Shown: positions 25,983 through 33,597 of the stretch, one piece after another
Position numbering within the stretch: the stretch's first letter is position 1
How the letters are laid out: each line of letters begins with the position of its first letter
Assembly (NCBI GenBank): GCA_017455495.1
Contig: JAFTAR010000003.1
Coordinates: forward strand, 1 to 53,301
Length of the DNA stretch: 53,301 nt
Direction: 5' to 3'
Source: Prevotella sp.
Lineage (GTDB): Bacteria; Bacteroidota; Bacteroidia; Bacteroidales; Bacteroidaceae
Notes under the pieces: model-generated
Told to the model about the DNA's origin: nothing
Databases searched by the model: none
The model's input: the letters and a program-made list of their open reading frames with translations, nothing else
Translations under genes and position numbers: made by a program

Positions 25983-26987
25983 ATGAGTAAATTAATTGTA
26001 TCACTATCACCCCACGCCCATGGCAAGGACTCGGTGGAACGCAACATGCGCGGTGTCATCATCGCCCTGCTGCCCGCTCTGCTGGTATCGTTCTATTACT
26101 TTGGCCTCGGTTCTGTCATTGTGAGCCTGAGCAGTGTGGCGGCCTGCGTATTCTTTGAGTGGGCCATCAACAAGTTCATACTTCGCAATCCGCGAAACAC
26201 CATTCTCGACGGCTCGGCAGCCCTAACTGGTCTGCTTCTGGGCATGAACCTTCCGTCGAACCTCCCCGTCTGGATTATCATCATCGGCGCCCTGTTTGCC
26301 ATCGGCGTTGCCAAGATGACCTTCGGCGGCCTGGGCAATAACATCTTCAACCCGGCCCTTGTAGGCCGCTGTGCCCTGCTTGTGGCCTTCCCCGCCCAGA
26401 TGACGGTATGGCCCGTTACCGGCCAGCTCACTTCCTACACCGATGCCACCACCGGGGCTACTCCGCTTAGCGTGATGAAGGAGGCCATCAAGACGGGCGA
26501 TGCCTCAGTCCTTGACCGTCTGCCCGACTCGCTCCACATGCTCCTTGGCGACCCCACTATTGCCTTCGGTGCCGGTGCCATCGGTGAAGTCTGCGCCCTG
26601 GCCCTGCTCTTAGGCTTGGCCTACATGTTGTGGAAGAAGATTATCACGTGGCACATCCCCGTCAGCATCATCGGCACGGTGTTCGTGTTCAGCGGTCTTA
26701 TGCACCTTGCCAATCCGGCCTACGCCAACCCCGTTGCCGTGATTCTCAGCGGCGGCCTCATGCTTGGCGCCATCTTCATGGCCACCGACTATGTCACCTC
26801 GCCTATGACACCCAAGGGACAGATTATCTACGGTGTTTGCATAGGCCTGCTCACCATCGTGATACGTAACTGGGGCAGCTACCCGGAGGGCATGTCGTTT
26901 GCCATTCTTATCATGAACGCCTTCACGCCGCTCATCAACAACTATGTAAAACCCAAGCGCTTCGGTGAAGTGCCTGCAAAACAATAA
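25983..26987 (+). CDS. rnfD: Rnf complex subunit D
   Basis: 334 residues, integral membrane subunit with about nine helices, related to NqrB. It begins MSKLIVSLSPHAHGKDSVER, a typical RnfD opening. The covalent FMN site is TGATPLS (157-163), with Thr160 as the likely flavin attachment residue. Other family segments are LDGSAALTGLLLGMNLPSNLP (~75-95) and GNNIFNPALVGRCALL (~118-133). The start follows the palindromic element; an A-rich GGCAAATAA precedes the ATG. Confidence 0.97.
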   Translation: MSKLIVSLSPHAHGKDSVERNMRGVIIALLPALLVSFYYFGLGSVIVSLSSVAACVFFEWAINKFILRNPRNTILDGSAALTGLLLGMNLPSNLPVWIIIIGALFAIGVAKMTFGGLGNNIFNPALVGRCALLVAFPAQMTVWPVTGQLTSYTDATTGATPLSVMKEAIKTGDASVLDRLPDSLHMLLGDPTIAFGAGAIGEVCALALLLGLAYMLWKKIITWHIPVSIIGTVFVFSGLMHLANPAYANPVAVILSGGLMLGAIFMATDYVTSPMTPKGQIIYGVCIGLLTIVIRNWGSYPEGMSFAILIMNAFTPLINNYVKPKRFGEVPAKQ

Positions 26988-27002
26988 GGAGGAACGAAGA
27001 CT

Positions 27003-27716
27003 ATGAAGAAACTTGAATCATCCTTAGTAAACATGGTGCTTGTCCTTACGGGCGTGGCCATTATCATGGGCGGCATTCTGGCCTGGGTAAACCACGTTAC
27101 CAGCGGACCTATAAGCGAGCAGAAGCAACTGGCGCTTGAACAGGGCATTAAGACAGTAATGCAGTCGGAGAACCTCAGGGTGGACAATACCGATACCATA
27201 CCTGCTGCCGACGGCAAGGGCGTATACATTATATATAATAATGAGAAGGGAGCTGCCGTGCAGAGTTCCGTTATGGGCTTTGGCGGTGAGCTGAAGGTTC
27301 TGGTTGGCTTCGACCACGACGGCAACATCCTTGGCTACACGCTGCTTGAGCATCAGGAGACCCCGGGCCTCGGTGCCAAGGCCGACCAGTGGTTCCAGAA
27401 GGGACAGAAGGGCGACATCATTGGTAAGAACCCTGCCGAGGGCCTTACAGTGTCAAAGGACGGCGGCCAGGTTGACGCCATCACCGCCTCCACCATTACC
27501 AGCCGTGCCTTCCTGCTGGCCGTTACCAATGCCTACAATGCCTACAAGGGAAACGGCTCTGCCGATGCCTGTACTGGTGCCACTCATCAGTGTCAACAAG
27601 CCGACTCTGCCCAGTGCTGTCAGCCTGCCGACTCCACTCATTGCTGTCAGCCAGCCGATTCAGCCCATTGCAGTCAGCCCGTTGACTCTGCTCAGTGCTG
27701 TCAGCATGCAGAGTAA
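27003..27716 (+). CDS. rnfG: Rnf complex subunit G with a Cys-rich repeat tail
   Basis: 237 residues: one N-terminal membrane helix (~11-30) and an extracytoplasmic FMN-binding domain (~75-178). The covalent flavin site is TASTIT (161-166), a variant of the S/T-G-A-T-x-S/T motif, with Thr166 the likely attachment residue. After residue ~190 comes a tail made of nine-residue repeats of the form QPADSxxCC, four complete copies plus flanks. It carries nine Cys and several His in ~48 residues. I know of no such tail in described RnfG proteins. It would lie on the outer face of the membrane and could bind metal or form disulfides. Confidence 0.95.
   Translation: MKKLESSLVNMVLVLTGVAIIMGGILAWVNHVTSGPISEQKQLALEQGIKTVMQSENLRVDNTDTIPAADGKGVYIIYNNEKGAAVQSSVMGFGGELKVLVGFDHDGNILGYTLLEHQETPGLGAKADQWFQKGQKGDIIGKNPAEGLTVSKDGGQVDAITASTITSRAFLLAVTNAYNAYKGNGSADACTGATHQCQQADSAQCCQPADSTHCCQPADSAHCSQPVDSAQCCQHAE
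27594..27701 (+). repeat. Four 27-bp tandem repeats encoding the RnfG Cys-rich tail
   Basis: In-frame units at 27594-27620, 27621-27647, 27648-27674 and 27675-27701 each begin CA(A/G)C and end TG(C/T)(T/A)GT or close variants. Each encodes Q-x-(A/V)-D-S-x-x-C-(C/S). Copy number could change by slippage without breaking the frame. Confidence 0.85.
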
Positions 27717-27721
27717 CCAAT

Positions 27722-27750
27722 CGTAAACCGTAAATCAGTAAATCGTAAAT
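27722..27750 (+). repeat. Tandem 7-bp units (CGTAAAT) before the rnfE start
   Basis: The sequence reads CGTAAAC CGTAAAT CAGTAAAT CGTAAAT, then AAC and the rnfE ATG at 27754. The tract occupies the ribosome-loading region of rnfE. Confidence 0.8.
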
Positions 27751-27753
27751 AAC

Positions 27754-28338
27754 ATGAGTTACGCTAATATCATTCGCAACGGCATCATAAAGGAGAACCC
27801 CACCTTTGTCCTGATGCTTGGCATGTGTCCTACGCTGGCCACCACTACCTCGGCCATGAACGGTCTGTCAATGGGTTTGGCCACTATGGCTGTGCTTATA
27901 TGTACCAACTTTGTTATCTCGCTTCTGAAGAGCCTCACGCCCGACAAGGTGCGCATTCCCGTGTTCATCGTGGTTATAGCCGCCTTCGTCACCGTGCTCC
28001 AGATGGTCATCAAGGCCTATCTGCCTGATGTTGACCAGGCTCTGGGGCTCTTCATACCCCTTATCGTGGTGAACTGCATCATCCTGGGACGTGCCGAGGC
28101 CTTCGCTGCCAAGAACAGTCCCGTGGCATCGCTCTTCGACGGCATAGGCATCGGCCTTGGCTTCACCTTGGCCCTTACGCTGCTTGGCATAGTCCGCGAG
28201 CTGCTTGGAGCAGGTAGCATCTTCGGAGTAGTACTGCTGCCGGAGACCTACAACATCCTGCTCTTCATCCTTCCGCCGGGAGCTTTCATCACCCTCGGCT
28301 TCCTCATCGCCATTGTCAACAAACTAAAGAAAGCATAA
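27754..28338 (+). CDS. rnfE: Rnf complex subunit E
   Basis: 194 residues, integral membrane subunit with six helices, homologous to NqrD. It starts MSYANIIRNGIIKENPTFV, and the half-channel motif LGMCPTLATTTSAMNGLSMG (~22-41) holds a Cys that in homologues helps coordinate an intramembrane Fe-S centre with RnfA. The second half has VVNCIILGRAEAFAAKN (~106-122). Only 3 nt separate it from rnfA. Its ribosome-binding region is a 7-bp tandem repeat. Confidence 0.97.
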   Translation: MSYANIIRNGIIKENPTFVLMLGMCPTLATTTSAMNGLSMGLATMAVLICTNFVISLLKSLTPDKVRIPVFIVVIAAFVTVLQMVIKAYLPDVDQALGLFIPLIVVNCIILGRAEAFAAKNSPVASLFDGIGIGLGFTLALTLLGIVRELLGAGSIFGVVLLPETYNILLFILPPGAFITLGFLIAIVNKLKKA

Positions 28339-28341
28339 GCC

Positions 28342-28941
28342 ATGGAGTATATACTTATATTTATCAGCGCCATCTTTGTCAACAACATCGTGTTGGCGCA
28401 GTTCCTGGGCATCTGCCCCTTCCTGGGCGTATCAAAGAAGATTGACACCTCGCTCGGCATGTCGGCAGCAGTGGCCTTTGTGCTAACGCTGGCAACAGTC
28501 GTAACCTGGCTTGTACAGACCTACGTGCTCACTCCCTACGGTCTGGAGTACCTGCAGACCATAGCCTTCATCCTCGTCATTGCCTCGCATGTGCAGATGG
28601 TGGAGATAGTGCTTAAGAAGGTCTCGCCTGCGCTCTATCAGGCCCTGGGCATCTTCCTGCCGCTCATCACCACCAACTGTGCCGTGCTTGGTGTGGCAAT
28701 ACTTGTCATTCAGAAGGACTACAATCTGGCTCAGAGCATCATGTATGCCTTCAGCACCGCCCTCGGCTTCGGACTGGCCCTCACCGTCTTTGCCGGCATG
28801 CGCGAGCAGCTGGAGCTTACCAACATTCCAAAGGGCATGCGCGGCATGGCCATAGTGCTTATCTCTGCCGGCCTGCTCAGCCTGGCCTTCATGGGCTTCT
28901 CGGGCGTAGACGGAGGCTTGCGCAACCTCTTCGGACTGTAG
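28342..28941 (+). CDS. rnfA: Rnf complex subunit A
   Basis: 199 residues, six membrane helices, homologous to NqrE and pseudosymmetric to RnfE. Motifs: FVNNIVLAQFLGICPFLGVSK (~11-31) and LITTNCAVLGVAI (~110-122), whose Cys residues are conserved in the family for the membrane Fe-S site. It ends FSGVDGGLRNLFGL. It is the last rnf gene; the HD-domain gene begins 12 nt later and may share the transcript. Confidence 0.97.
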   Translation: MEYILIFISAIFVNNIVLAQFLGICPFLGVSKKIDTSLGMSAAVAFVLTLATVVTWLVQTYVLTPYGLEYLQTIAFILVIASHVQMVEIVLKKVSPALYQALGIFLPLITTNCAVLGVAILVIQKDYNLAQSIMYAFSTALGFGLALTVFAGMREQLELTNIPKGMRGMAIVLISAGLLSLAFMGFSGVDGGLRNLFGL

Positions 28942-28953
28942 TAGTCTCCTCTC

Positions 28954-30192
28954 ATGGACGCCAAGATCATCAACGACCCGGTCTTCGGGTTCATCAGGAT
29001 TCCTCGCGGGTTGCTTTACGACATTGTAAAGCACCCCCTTTTCCAGCGTTTAGGGCGCATAAACCAGCTTGGGCTGGCCTACGTGGTCTATCCTGGTGCG
29101 CGCCATACCCGCTTCCAGCATTCCATAGGCGCTTTCCACCTTATGAGCGATGCCCTGCTCTCACTCCAGCAGAAGGGCCATTTCATCTTCGACAGCGAGG
29201 CAGAGGCCGTGGAGGCAGCCATCCTTATGCACGACATTGGCCACGGCCCCTTCTCCCACGTCCTTGAGAACACCCTCATCAGCGGCATTTCCCATGAGGA
29301 TATTTCGCTCCTCATGATGGAGCAGATAAACCACGACCTGGGCCAGCAGCTCGGCATGGCCATAAGCATCTTCCGCGACCAGTATCCCAAGCGCTTCCTC
29401 CACCAGCTCATCTCCAGCCAGCTCGACATGGACCGCCTTGACTACCTCCGTCGCGACTCCTTCTTTACCGGAGTCACCGAGGGCAACATAGGCTCGGCCC
29501 GCATAATAAAGATGCTCAACGTGGTCGACGACCGCCTCGTGGTGGAGCACAAGGGCATATACTCGCTTGAAAACTACCTCACCACCCGCCGCCTCATGTA
29601 CTGGCAGGTGTACATGCACAAGACTGCCGTGGCCTGCGAGCGGGTGCTCGTCAACCTGTTGCGCCGGGCCAAGCACATCGTGGCTTCAGGCAGAGACCAT
29701 GGGGTAGGGGATGCTTCCCTCTTCGCCTCTCCGGCACTCTATTATTTCCTCAGCAACGATATTGACCGCCAGTGGTTCGAGACCCATCCTGAGGCCCTCC
29801 AGATGTACAGCGAGCTTGACGACAGCGACATCTGGAGCGCCCTGAAGGCCTGGCGCCACCATCCGGACAAGATTCTCTCTACCTTGGCCACCGACATGCT
29901 CGACCGCTGCATCTTCCGCGTGGAGGTTAGCGAGGAACCATTCCCCATTGAGCGGTTGAACCAGTTGCAGCAGCAGCTTGCCGACTCTTTTGGCGTCAGC
30001 TTTGATGATGCCGCCTACCTCATGAGCACCGTCCGCCTGCAGAAAGACATGTACTCTGTTGACGATGACTCTATTGACATACTCTACAAGGACGGCACTA
30101 CCCGCCCCATCACCCAAGCCTCAGAGCTTCTCAACGTAGAGCTGCTGTCAAAGAAAGTCAGCAAGTACCTGCTCTGCTATCAGCGTACATGA
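28954..30192 (+). CDS. HD-domain phosphohydrolase (dNTPase/SAMHD1-like)
   Basis: 412 residues, cytoplasmic. HD superfamily motifs: ARHTRFQHSIGAFHL (~49-63; metal His56), LMHDIGHGPFSHVLE (~91-105; His93-Asp94) and DMDRLDYLRRDSFFTG (~154-169, the later Asp). This arrangement is that of the COG1078 group related to dGTP triphosphohydrolases and SAMHD1, so a nucleotide substrate is likely but not certain. It follows rnfA by 12 nt. In many Bacteroidales a homologue sits next to lipid A or LPS genes instead, so the Rnf link may be incidental. Confidence 0.92.
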   Translation: MDAKIINDPVFGFIRIPRGLLYDIVKHPLFQRLGRINQLGLAYVVYPGARHTRFQHSIGAFHLMSDALLSLQQKGHFIFDSEAEAVEAAILMHDIGHGPFSHVLENTLISGISHEDISLLMMEQINHDLGQQLGMAISIFRDQYPKRFLHQLISSQLDMDRLDYLRRDSFFTGVTEGNIGSARIIKMLNVVDDRLVVEHKGIYSLENYLTTRRLMYWQVYMHKTAVACERVLVNLLRRAKHIVASGRDHGVGDASLFASPALYYFLSNDIDRQWFETHPEALQMYSELDDSDIWSALKAWRHHPDKILSTLATDMLDRCIFRVEVSEEPFPIERLNQLQQQLADSFGVSFDDAAYLMSTVRLQKDMYSVDDDSIDILYKDGTTRPITQASELLNVELLSKKVSKYLLCYQRT

Positions 30193-30271
30193 TAGCTCTC
30201 TCAATATAGCCTGAAGTCTATAGGTATTTAACTTCGTACAAACTTATATTAATCACAAAAACATTACGACA

Positions 30272-30814
30272 ATGAAAGAACTGAAAGGAACAAAGACGGA
30301 GAAGAACCTGCAGGAGGCCTTCGCCGGCGAGTCAATGGCTCGCAACAAATATTCTTACTGGGCCTCGAAGGCCAAGAAGGACGGCTACGTACAGATAGCC
30401 GCCATCTTCGAGGAGACGGCAGCCAACGAGAAGGAGCATGCCAAGATGTGGTTCAAGCTTTTGGAGGGCGGCAGCATTAAGGGTACCGAGGATAACCTTG
30501 AAGCAGCAGCCGGCGGCGAGAACTTTGAGTGGACCGACATGTATGCCCGCATGGCGCGTGAGGCCCGCGATGAGGGCTTCGACGAGATTGCCGAGAAGTT
30601 TGAGGGCGTGGCTGCTATTGAGAAGGCCCACGAGGAGCGCTATCGCAAACTGCTTGACAATGTGCGCCGCGAGAAGGTGTTCTCAAAGGACGGCGACGTC
30701 ATCTGGCAGTGTGCCAACTGCGGACACATTGTAATAGGAAAGAAAGCTCCCGATGTGTGCCCTGTTTGCGACCATCCGCAGGCTTACTTCAAAGTGAAGG
30801 CCGAGAACTATTAA
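30272..30814 (+). CDS. rbr: Rubrerythrin
   Basis: Reduces hydrogen peroxide in anaerobes. 180 residues: a ferritin-like four-helix domain (~1-135) with diiron ligands in [10 protein letters not shown] (Glu20), [13 protein letters not shown] (Glu53, His56) and [11 protein letters not shown], then a C-terminal rubredoxin domain with CANC (147-150) and CPVC (163-166). It has its own 79-nt upstream gap with a weak TAACTTCG box (30229-30236). Its product suits an anaerobe that must tolerate oxygen exposure. Confidence 0.97.
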   Translation: MKELKGTKTEKNLQEAFAGESMARNKYSYWASKAKKDGYVQIAAIFEETAANEKEHAKMWFKLLEGGSIKGTEDNLEAAAGGENFEWTDMYARMAREARDEGFDEIAEKFEGVAAIEKAHEERYRKLLDNVRREKVFSKDGDVIWQCANCGHIVIGKKAPDVCPVCDHPQAYFKVKAENY

Positions 30815-30844
30815 ATTGTCATTCTCAGTCCGTTCCCAGGGCCG

Positions 30845-31405
30845 TTACCGCCTCACCGGCTTAGTCTTATAGCCGCAGCGGTAGCGGCCTTGCGTTAGGG
30901 CTTTGAGCTTGCTCTTTATGAGCTGGCGGCGCAAGGGAGATATGTGGTCAATGAACATGTGGCCGTCCAAGTGGTCGAACTCATGTTGCATAACGCGGGC
31001 CAGGTATCCCTCTACCCATTCATCATGCTGCTGGAACTGCTCGTCCATCCACCTCACGTGTATGCGTGTGGGGCGGGTCACCTTCTCGTGGATGGCTGGA
31101 AGCGACAGGCATCCCTCCTCCATGGAGTTTGTCTCGGTGTCGTCTTTCTCCACGATGTGAGGGTTAATATATGTGTTCTTGAAGTCTTTGTACTCTGGAT
31201 AGTCCTCTGCTAAGGGGCGAAGGTCTATCACTACCAGTCTGATGGGCAGCCCCACCTGAGGTGCAGCCAGTCCTATGCCCTCGCTCTCAGCAAGGGTTTC
31301 CCACATATTTTCTATAAGGCTTTTCAGCTCTGGATAGTCGGGGGTAATGTCTTCGGCCACCTTGCGCAGCACTGGCTGGCCGTATATATAAATAGGTAGA
31401 ATCAC
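30845..31405 (-). CDS. def: Peptide deformylase
   Basis: Removes the N-formyl group from nascent proteins; the metal enzyme complements fmt, also in this window. 186 residues from a GTG start at 31405 ([20 protein letters not shown]), which matches the family N-terminus exactly. A longer frame runs upstream, but only through the 7-bp CTCAACC-type tract that encodes nonsense repeats. Motifs: [12 protein letters not shown] (41-52), EEGCLSLP (C99) and [13 protein letters not shown] (His141, Glu142, His145). It is downstream of ruvX, whose stop (31458) is 52 nt before this start. Confidence 0.96.
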   Translation of the reverse strand: MILPIYIYGQPVLRKVAEDITPDYPELKSLIENMWETLAESEGIGLAAPQVGLPIRLVVIDLRPLAEDYPEYKDFKNTYINPHIVEKDDTETNSMEEGCLSLPAIHEKVTRPTRIHVRWMDEQFQQHDEWVEGYLARVMQHEFDHLDGHMFIDHISPLRRQLIKSKLKALTQGRYRCGYKTKPVRR

Positions 31406-31485
31406 TTGGTTTGGTTTGAGATTTGAGGTTTGAATTTGATGGTTGAGGGTTGAGATTTTAGGTTTGAGGGTTGAGATCTGGGCTT
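31406..31485 (-). repeat. CTCAACC-type 7-bp tract spanning the ruvX end and def leader
   Basis: On the minus strand a run of degenerate heptads (CTCAACC, CTCAAAC, CTCAAAT and similar) covers the last codons of ruvX and the whole ruvX-def gap, stopping at the def GTG. The C-rich strand is the mRNA strand. Confidence 0.75.
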
Positions 31486-31913
31486 TGGCGAAGCCCGCCA
31501 ACGCGCCTTGCCTCCATGTAGTCCTGGAGTATTATAGTGGCGCTTATCTCGTCGACGAGGGCTTTGTCTTGTCTTGCCTTGCGGCGTAGTCCACCCTGCA
31601 GCATGGCCTGATGGGCCAGGCAGGAGGTGAAGCGCTCGTCGTACATCACTATGGGAATGGCGGGCATGGCTTTCTTCCAGCGGTTCACGAACTGCATTAC
31701 CCGCTGCAGGTTCTCGCTGGGGCTGCCGTCCATTTGCCTTGGCTCTCCCACTACCATCAGTTCCACGGGTTCACGGCTTACGTAGTCCTTGAGCCAGTCA
31801 AAGAGAGTAGCAGTAGAGACGGTGGCCAACCCTCCGCATACTATCTGCAGAGGGTCGGTCACCGCCACTCCGGTGCGTTTCTTTCCGTAGTCAATACTTA
31901 GGATACGGGCCAA
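31458..31913 (-). CDS. ruvX: RuvX/YqgF-family putative Holliday junction resolvase
   Basis: 151 residues, RNase H fold. Motifs: [17 protein letters not shown] (4-20, first catalytic Asp), [14 protein letters not shown] (~54-67), [10 protein letters not shown] (~91-100) and [18 protein letters not shown] (~117-134). Family members usually end soon after this point, but here the frame continues ~17 residues ([16 protein letters not shown]) into the 7-bp repeat tract, so the normal C-terminus appears to have been replaced by repeat-encoded residues. Members act in 16S rRNA processing as well as DNA repair. Confidence 0.94.
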   Translation of the reverse strand: MARILSIDYGKKRTGVAVTDPLQIVCGGLATVSTATLFDWLKDYVSREPVELMVVGEPRQMDGSPSENLQRVMQFVNRWKKAMPAIPIVMYDERFTSCLAHQAMLQGGLRRKARQDKALVDEISATIILQDYMEARRVGGLRQSPDLNPQT

Positions 31914-31930
31914 GAGTATTTAGCTTTGGC

Positions 31931-32449
31931 TTATCGTGCGTTGTACAGGAGCCAAGCGTCGGGATAGTTTGCACGCAGCTGGTCGCGGCTCTGCACAGCC
32001 TCGTTCTTGTTGTTGAAAGTTGAAGCCACCACGCGATACATGTTGCGCTCCTCGTTTCTTACTATCTGGGCAGCATAGCCGGCATTCTTCAGTCTCTGCT
32101 GCAAGCCCTCGGCATTGGCAATGACCGAGAACGAACCCACTACGACGCTGTAGTTGAGCAGGCCAGCACCACTGACAATTGTGACGCGCTCCTGGCGTAC
32201 TGATACGTTGTCGGAGTTGTCGGTTACCTGTGTCTGAGTGGAAGGAACGGTCTGCACGGGGGTCACCACAGGTGTCTCCACCACTTGCTGTACGGGCTGG
32301 ACAGGCTGTGAGGGCTGCACTTGCTGCTGTTGCTGCTGGGCGGCCTGGGCACGGTCGTAGGCCTGACGATAGGCTTTCTCACTTGAACCGCAACTTGTTA
32401 ACGACATGGCCAGGACTGCACCTGCACACAATACGATGTACTTCTTCAT
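31931..32449 (-). CDS. SPOR-domain lipoprotein
   Basis: 172 residues. A lipoprotein signal ends in the lipobox LTSC with Cys20. A Gln/Val/Pro-rich linker (~36-70, QQQQQQVQPSQPVQPVQQVV) leads to a C-terminal SPOR domain (~95-172, NYSVVVGSFSVIANAEGLQQ...YRVVASTFNNKNEAVQSRDQL), which binds denuded peptidoglycan at the division septum. It is first of the group SPOR-ruvX-def, 17 nt before ruvX. A TAACTTCG box at 32509-32502 is a candidate promoter. Confidence 0.93.
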   Translation of the reverse strand: MKKYIVLCAGAVLAMSLTSCGSSEKAYRQAYDRAQAAQQQQQQVQPSQPVQPVQQVVETPVVTPVQTVPSTQTQVTDNSDNVSVRQERVTIVSGAGLLNYSVVVGSFSVIANAEGLQQRLKNAGYAAQIVRNEERNMYRVVASTFNNKNEAVQSRDQLRANYPDAWLLYNAR

Positions 32450-32501
32450 AACTTTAATAGATGTATAAACGTTTTTAATTCTTGTTCAAACAATTCCAGC
32501 G

Positions 32502-32509
32502 CGAAGTTA
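32502..32509 (-). promoter_or_regulatory. Candidate promoter -7 box of the SPOR-ruvX-def genes
   Basis: The minus strand reads TAACTTCG, one base off TAnnTTTG, 52 nt before the SPOR gene start. No TTTG lies at the expected -33 distance. Confidence 0.4.
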
Positions 32510-32598
32510 CGAATTATCGCTGAAAAAAGGCACAGAATGGTACATAAACTTTGTTAATCGGCCGAAATTCTATCATTTTTAACAAAAAATGACAGCTT

Positions 32599-32633
32599 TT
32601 TGTGCCGCCGTTATGGAAAAATTACTAAATTTG
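32599..32633 (+). promoter_or_regulatory. Promoter of the YtxH-holin-like cluster
   Basis: TTTG (32599-32602), 23 nt, TAAATTTG (32626-32633). The spacing is slightly long. It lies before the ATG at 32679 and excludes starts further upstream. Confidence 0.6.
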
Positions 32634-32650
32634 CAATTTGTAAGTCAATT

Positions 32651-32664
32651 ACCATTAACCATTA
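32651..32664 (+). repeat. Two 7-bp units (ACCATTA) in the YtxH leader
   Basis: ACCATTA ACCATTA lies 14 nt before the ATG at 32679, in the same position relative to the start as the rnfE and AddA-like tracts. Two copies alone could be chance. Confidence 0.5.
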
Positions 32665-32678
32665 AAAACTACTGCATC

Positions 32679-32882
32679 ATGAAACTGAACTATTTAGGCG
32701 CATTTATCGGCGGAGCCATAGTTGGGGCCGCAGCCGGCATATTGCTGGCACCTGAGAAGGGCAAGGACACGCGTGCGAAGATTTCCAACACTGTGAACGG
32801 ATTCCTCAGCAAGCACAACATCAAGATGAACCGTAAGGATGTCGGCGACCTGGTTGACGACCTGGAGGATGCCACAGTATAG
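32679..32882 (+). CDS. YtxH-domain small protein
   Basis: 67 residues from the ATG at 32679 (MKLNYLGAFIGGAIVGAAAG). A Gly/Ala-rich membrane-like helix (~6-24) is followed by the YtxH hallmark LLAPEKGKDTRAKI (~22-35) and a short charged tail ending DDLEDATV. An ATG further upstream at 32589 lies 5' of the promoter box and is rejected. YtxH proteins are small, stress-associated membrane proteins. With the next two genes it forms a small membrane-protein cluster found together in Bacteroidales. Confidence 0.85.
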   Translation: MKLNYLGAFIGGAIVGAAAGILLAPEKGKDTRAKISNTVNGFLSKHNIKMNRKDVGDLVDDLEDATV

Positions 32883-32982
32883 CACAGCTGAGACAAGACA
32901 CTGAGACACACACAAGGCGTAACCTATACACGGTGTGTCTTGGTGTCTTTTCCTTCTTTTTCTAACGAACCACTTTATTATT

Positions 32983-33330
32983 ATGCTTTCAAGCGACCAG
33001 AGCGTAGAGACCATTGCCGAACTTATAGAGGCAGGCAAGCACTATTTAGGACTACAGGCGGAATATGTAAAGCTGGACACCATAGACAAGTTGGTGAGGC
33101 TGCTAACCAATGCCGTGCTCATCGTGATAATGCTGTTGATGCTCGTCGTGGTGCTGGTGTCGCTGTCACTGGCACTTGCCAGCTGGCTGTCCACATACAT
33201 GAGCACGCCCCTGGCCCTGCTTGCCGTGGCAGGCATGCAGGTGCTGCTGCTTTTGTTTGTCAACACCGTCTGCCGTCCCATGATAGAGAAGCACCTGGTC
33301 AGGTACCTTGCCCGTCTGCTGCTAAAATAA
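32983..33330 (+). CDS. Holin-superfamily-like small membrane protein (Phage_holin_3_6 type)
   Basis: 115 residues from the ATG at 32983 (MLSSDQSVETIAELIEAGKHYL). Two strongly hydrophobic helices (~40-62 and ~68-90) are bracketed by charged ends. The layout fits the Phage_holin_3_6/DUF1469-like family, which in Bacteroidetes is chromosomal rather than phage-borne. It lies between YtxH and the 84-residue protein, which supports a membrane or envelope stress role and not lysis. An upstream in-frame start at 32935 is less likely. Confidence 0.75.
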   Translation: MLSSDQSVETIAELIEAGKHYLGLQAEYVKLDTIDKLVRLLTNAVLIVIMLLMLVVVLVSLSLALASWLSTYMSTPLALLAVAGMQVLLLLFVNTVCRPMIEKHLVRYLARLLLK

Positions 33331-33342
33331 CCCCATTTCACC

Positions 33343-33597
33343 ATGAGTTTCTTAAACGACACACCATCCCGCGACTATAGCTCGTTAGAGGACATCCAGG
33401 CGCGCAAGCAGCAGCTGCTGCGTCAGATTGACCGTGACTCCATGCAGATGAAAAGCATGTGGCACAGCGTTTTTACACGCCGCGAAGACACTACACAGGG
33501 GCAGTTCATTGCCGGCATACTGTCGAACAGTGCAATGGCCATTGATGCTTTCCTAATGGTGAGAAAGCTCAGGCAGAGATTCAAGTCAAAAGGATAG
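33343..33597 (+). CDS. Small conserved-looking protein of the YtxH cluster
   Basis: 84 residues, 12 nt after the holin-like gene. The N-terminal half is polar and helical (LEDIQARKQQLLRQIDRDSM), the C-terminal half more hydrophobic (GILSNSAMAIDAFLMVRKLRQ) and ends in basic residues (RFKSKG). No named domain recognised. It is co-transcribed with the YtxH and holin-like genes, and its stop directly abuts the TTG start of the next gene. Confidence 0.8.
   Translation: MSFLNDTPSRDYSSLEDIQARKQQLLRQIDRDSMQMKSMWHSVFTRREDTTQGQFIAGILSNSAMAIDAFLMVRKLRQRFKSKG

Noticed and set aside
27594-27701. CRISPR-like array
   Set aside because: Units are contiguous 27-bp coding repeats without spacers and are in frame with rnfG.
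31406-31501. Longer N-terminus of peptide deformylase
   Set aside because: It is encoded entirely by the heptad tract; the family N-terminus begins at the GTG at 31405.
32983-33330. Prophage holin
   Set aside because: No other phage genes are near; this family is chromosomal in Bacteroidales alongside YtxH genes.
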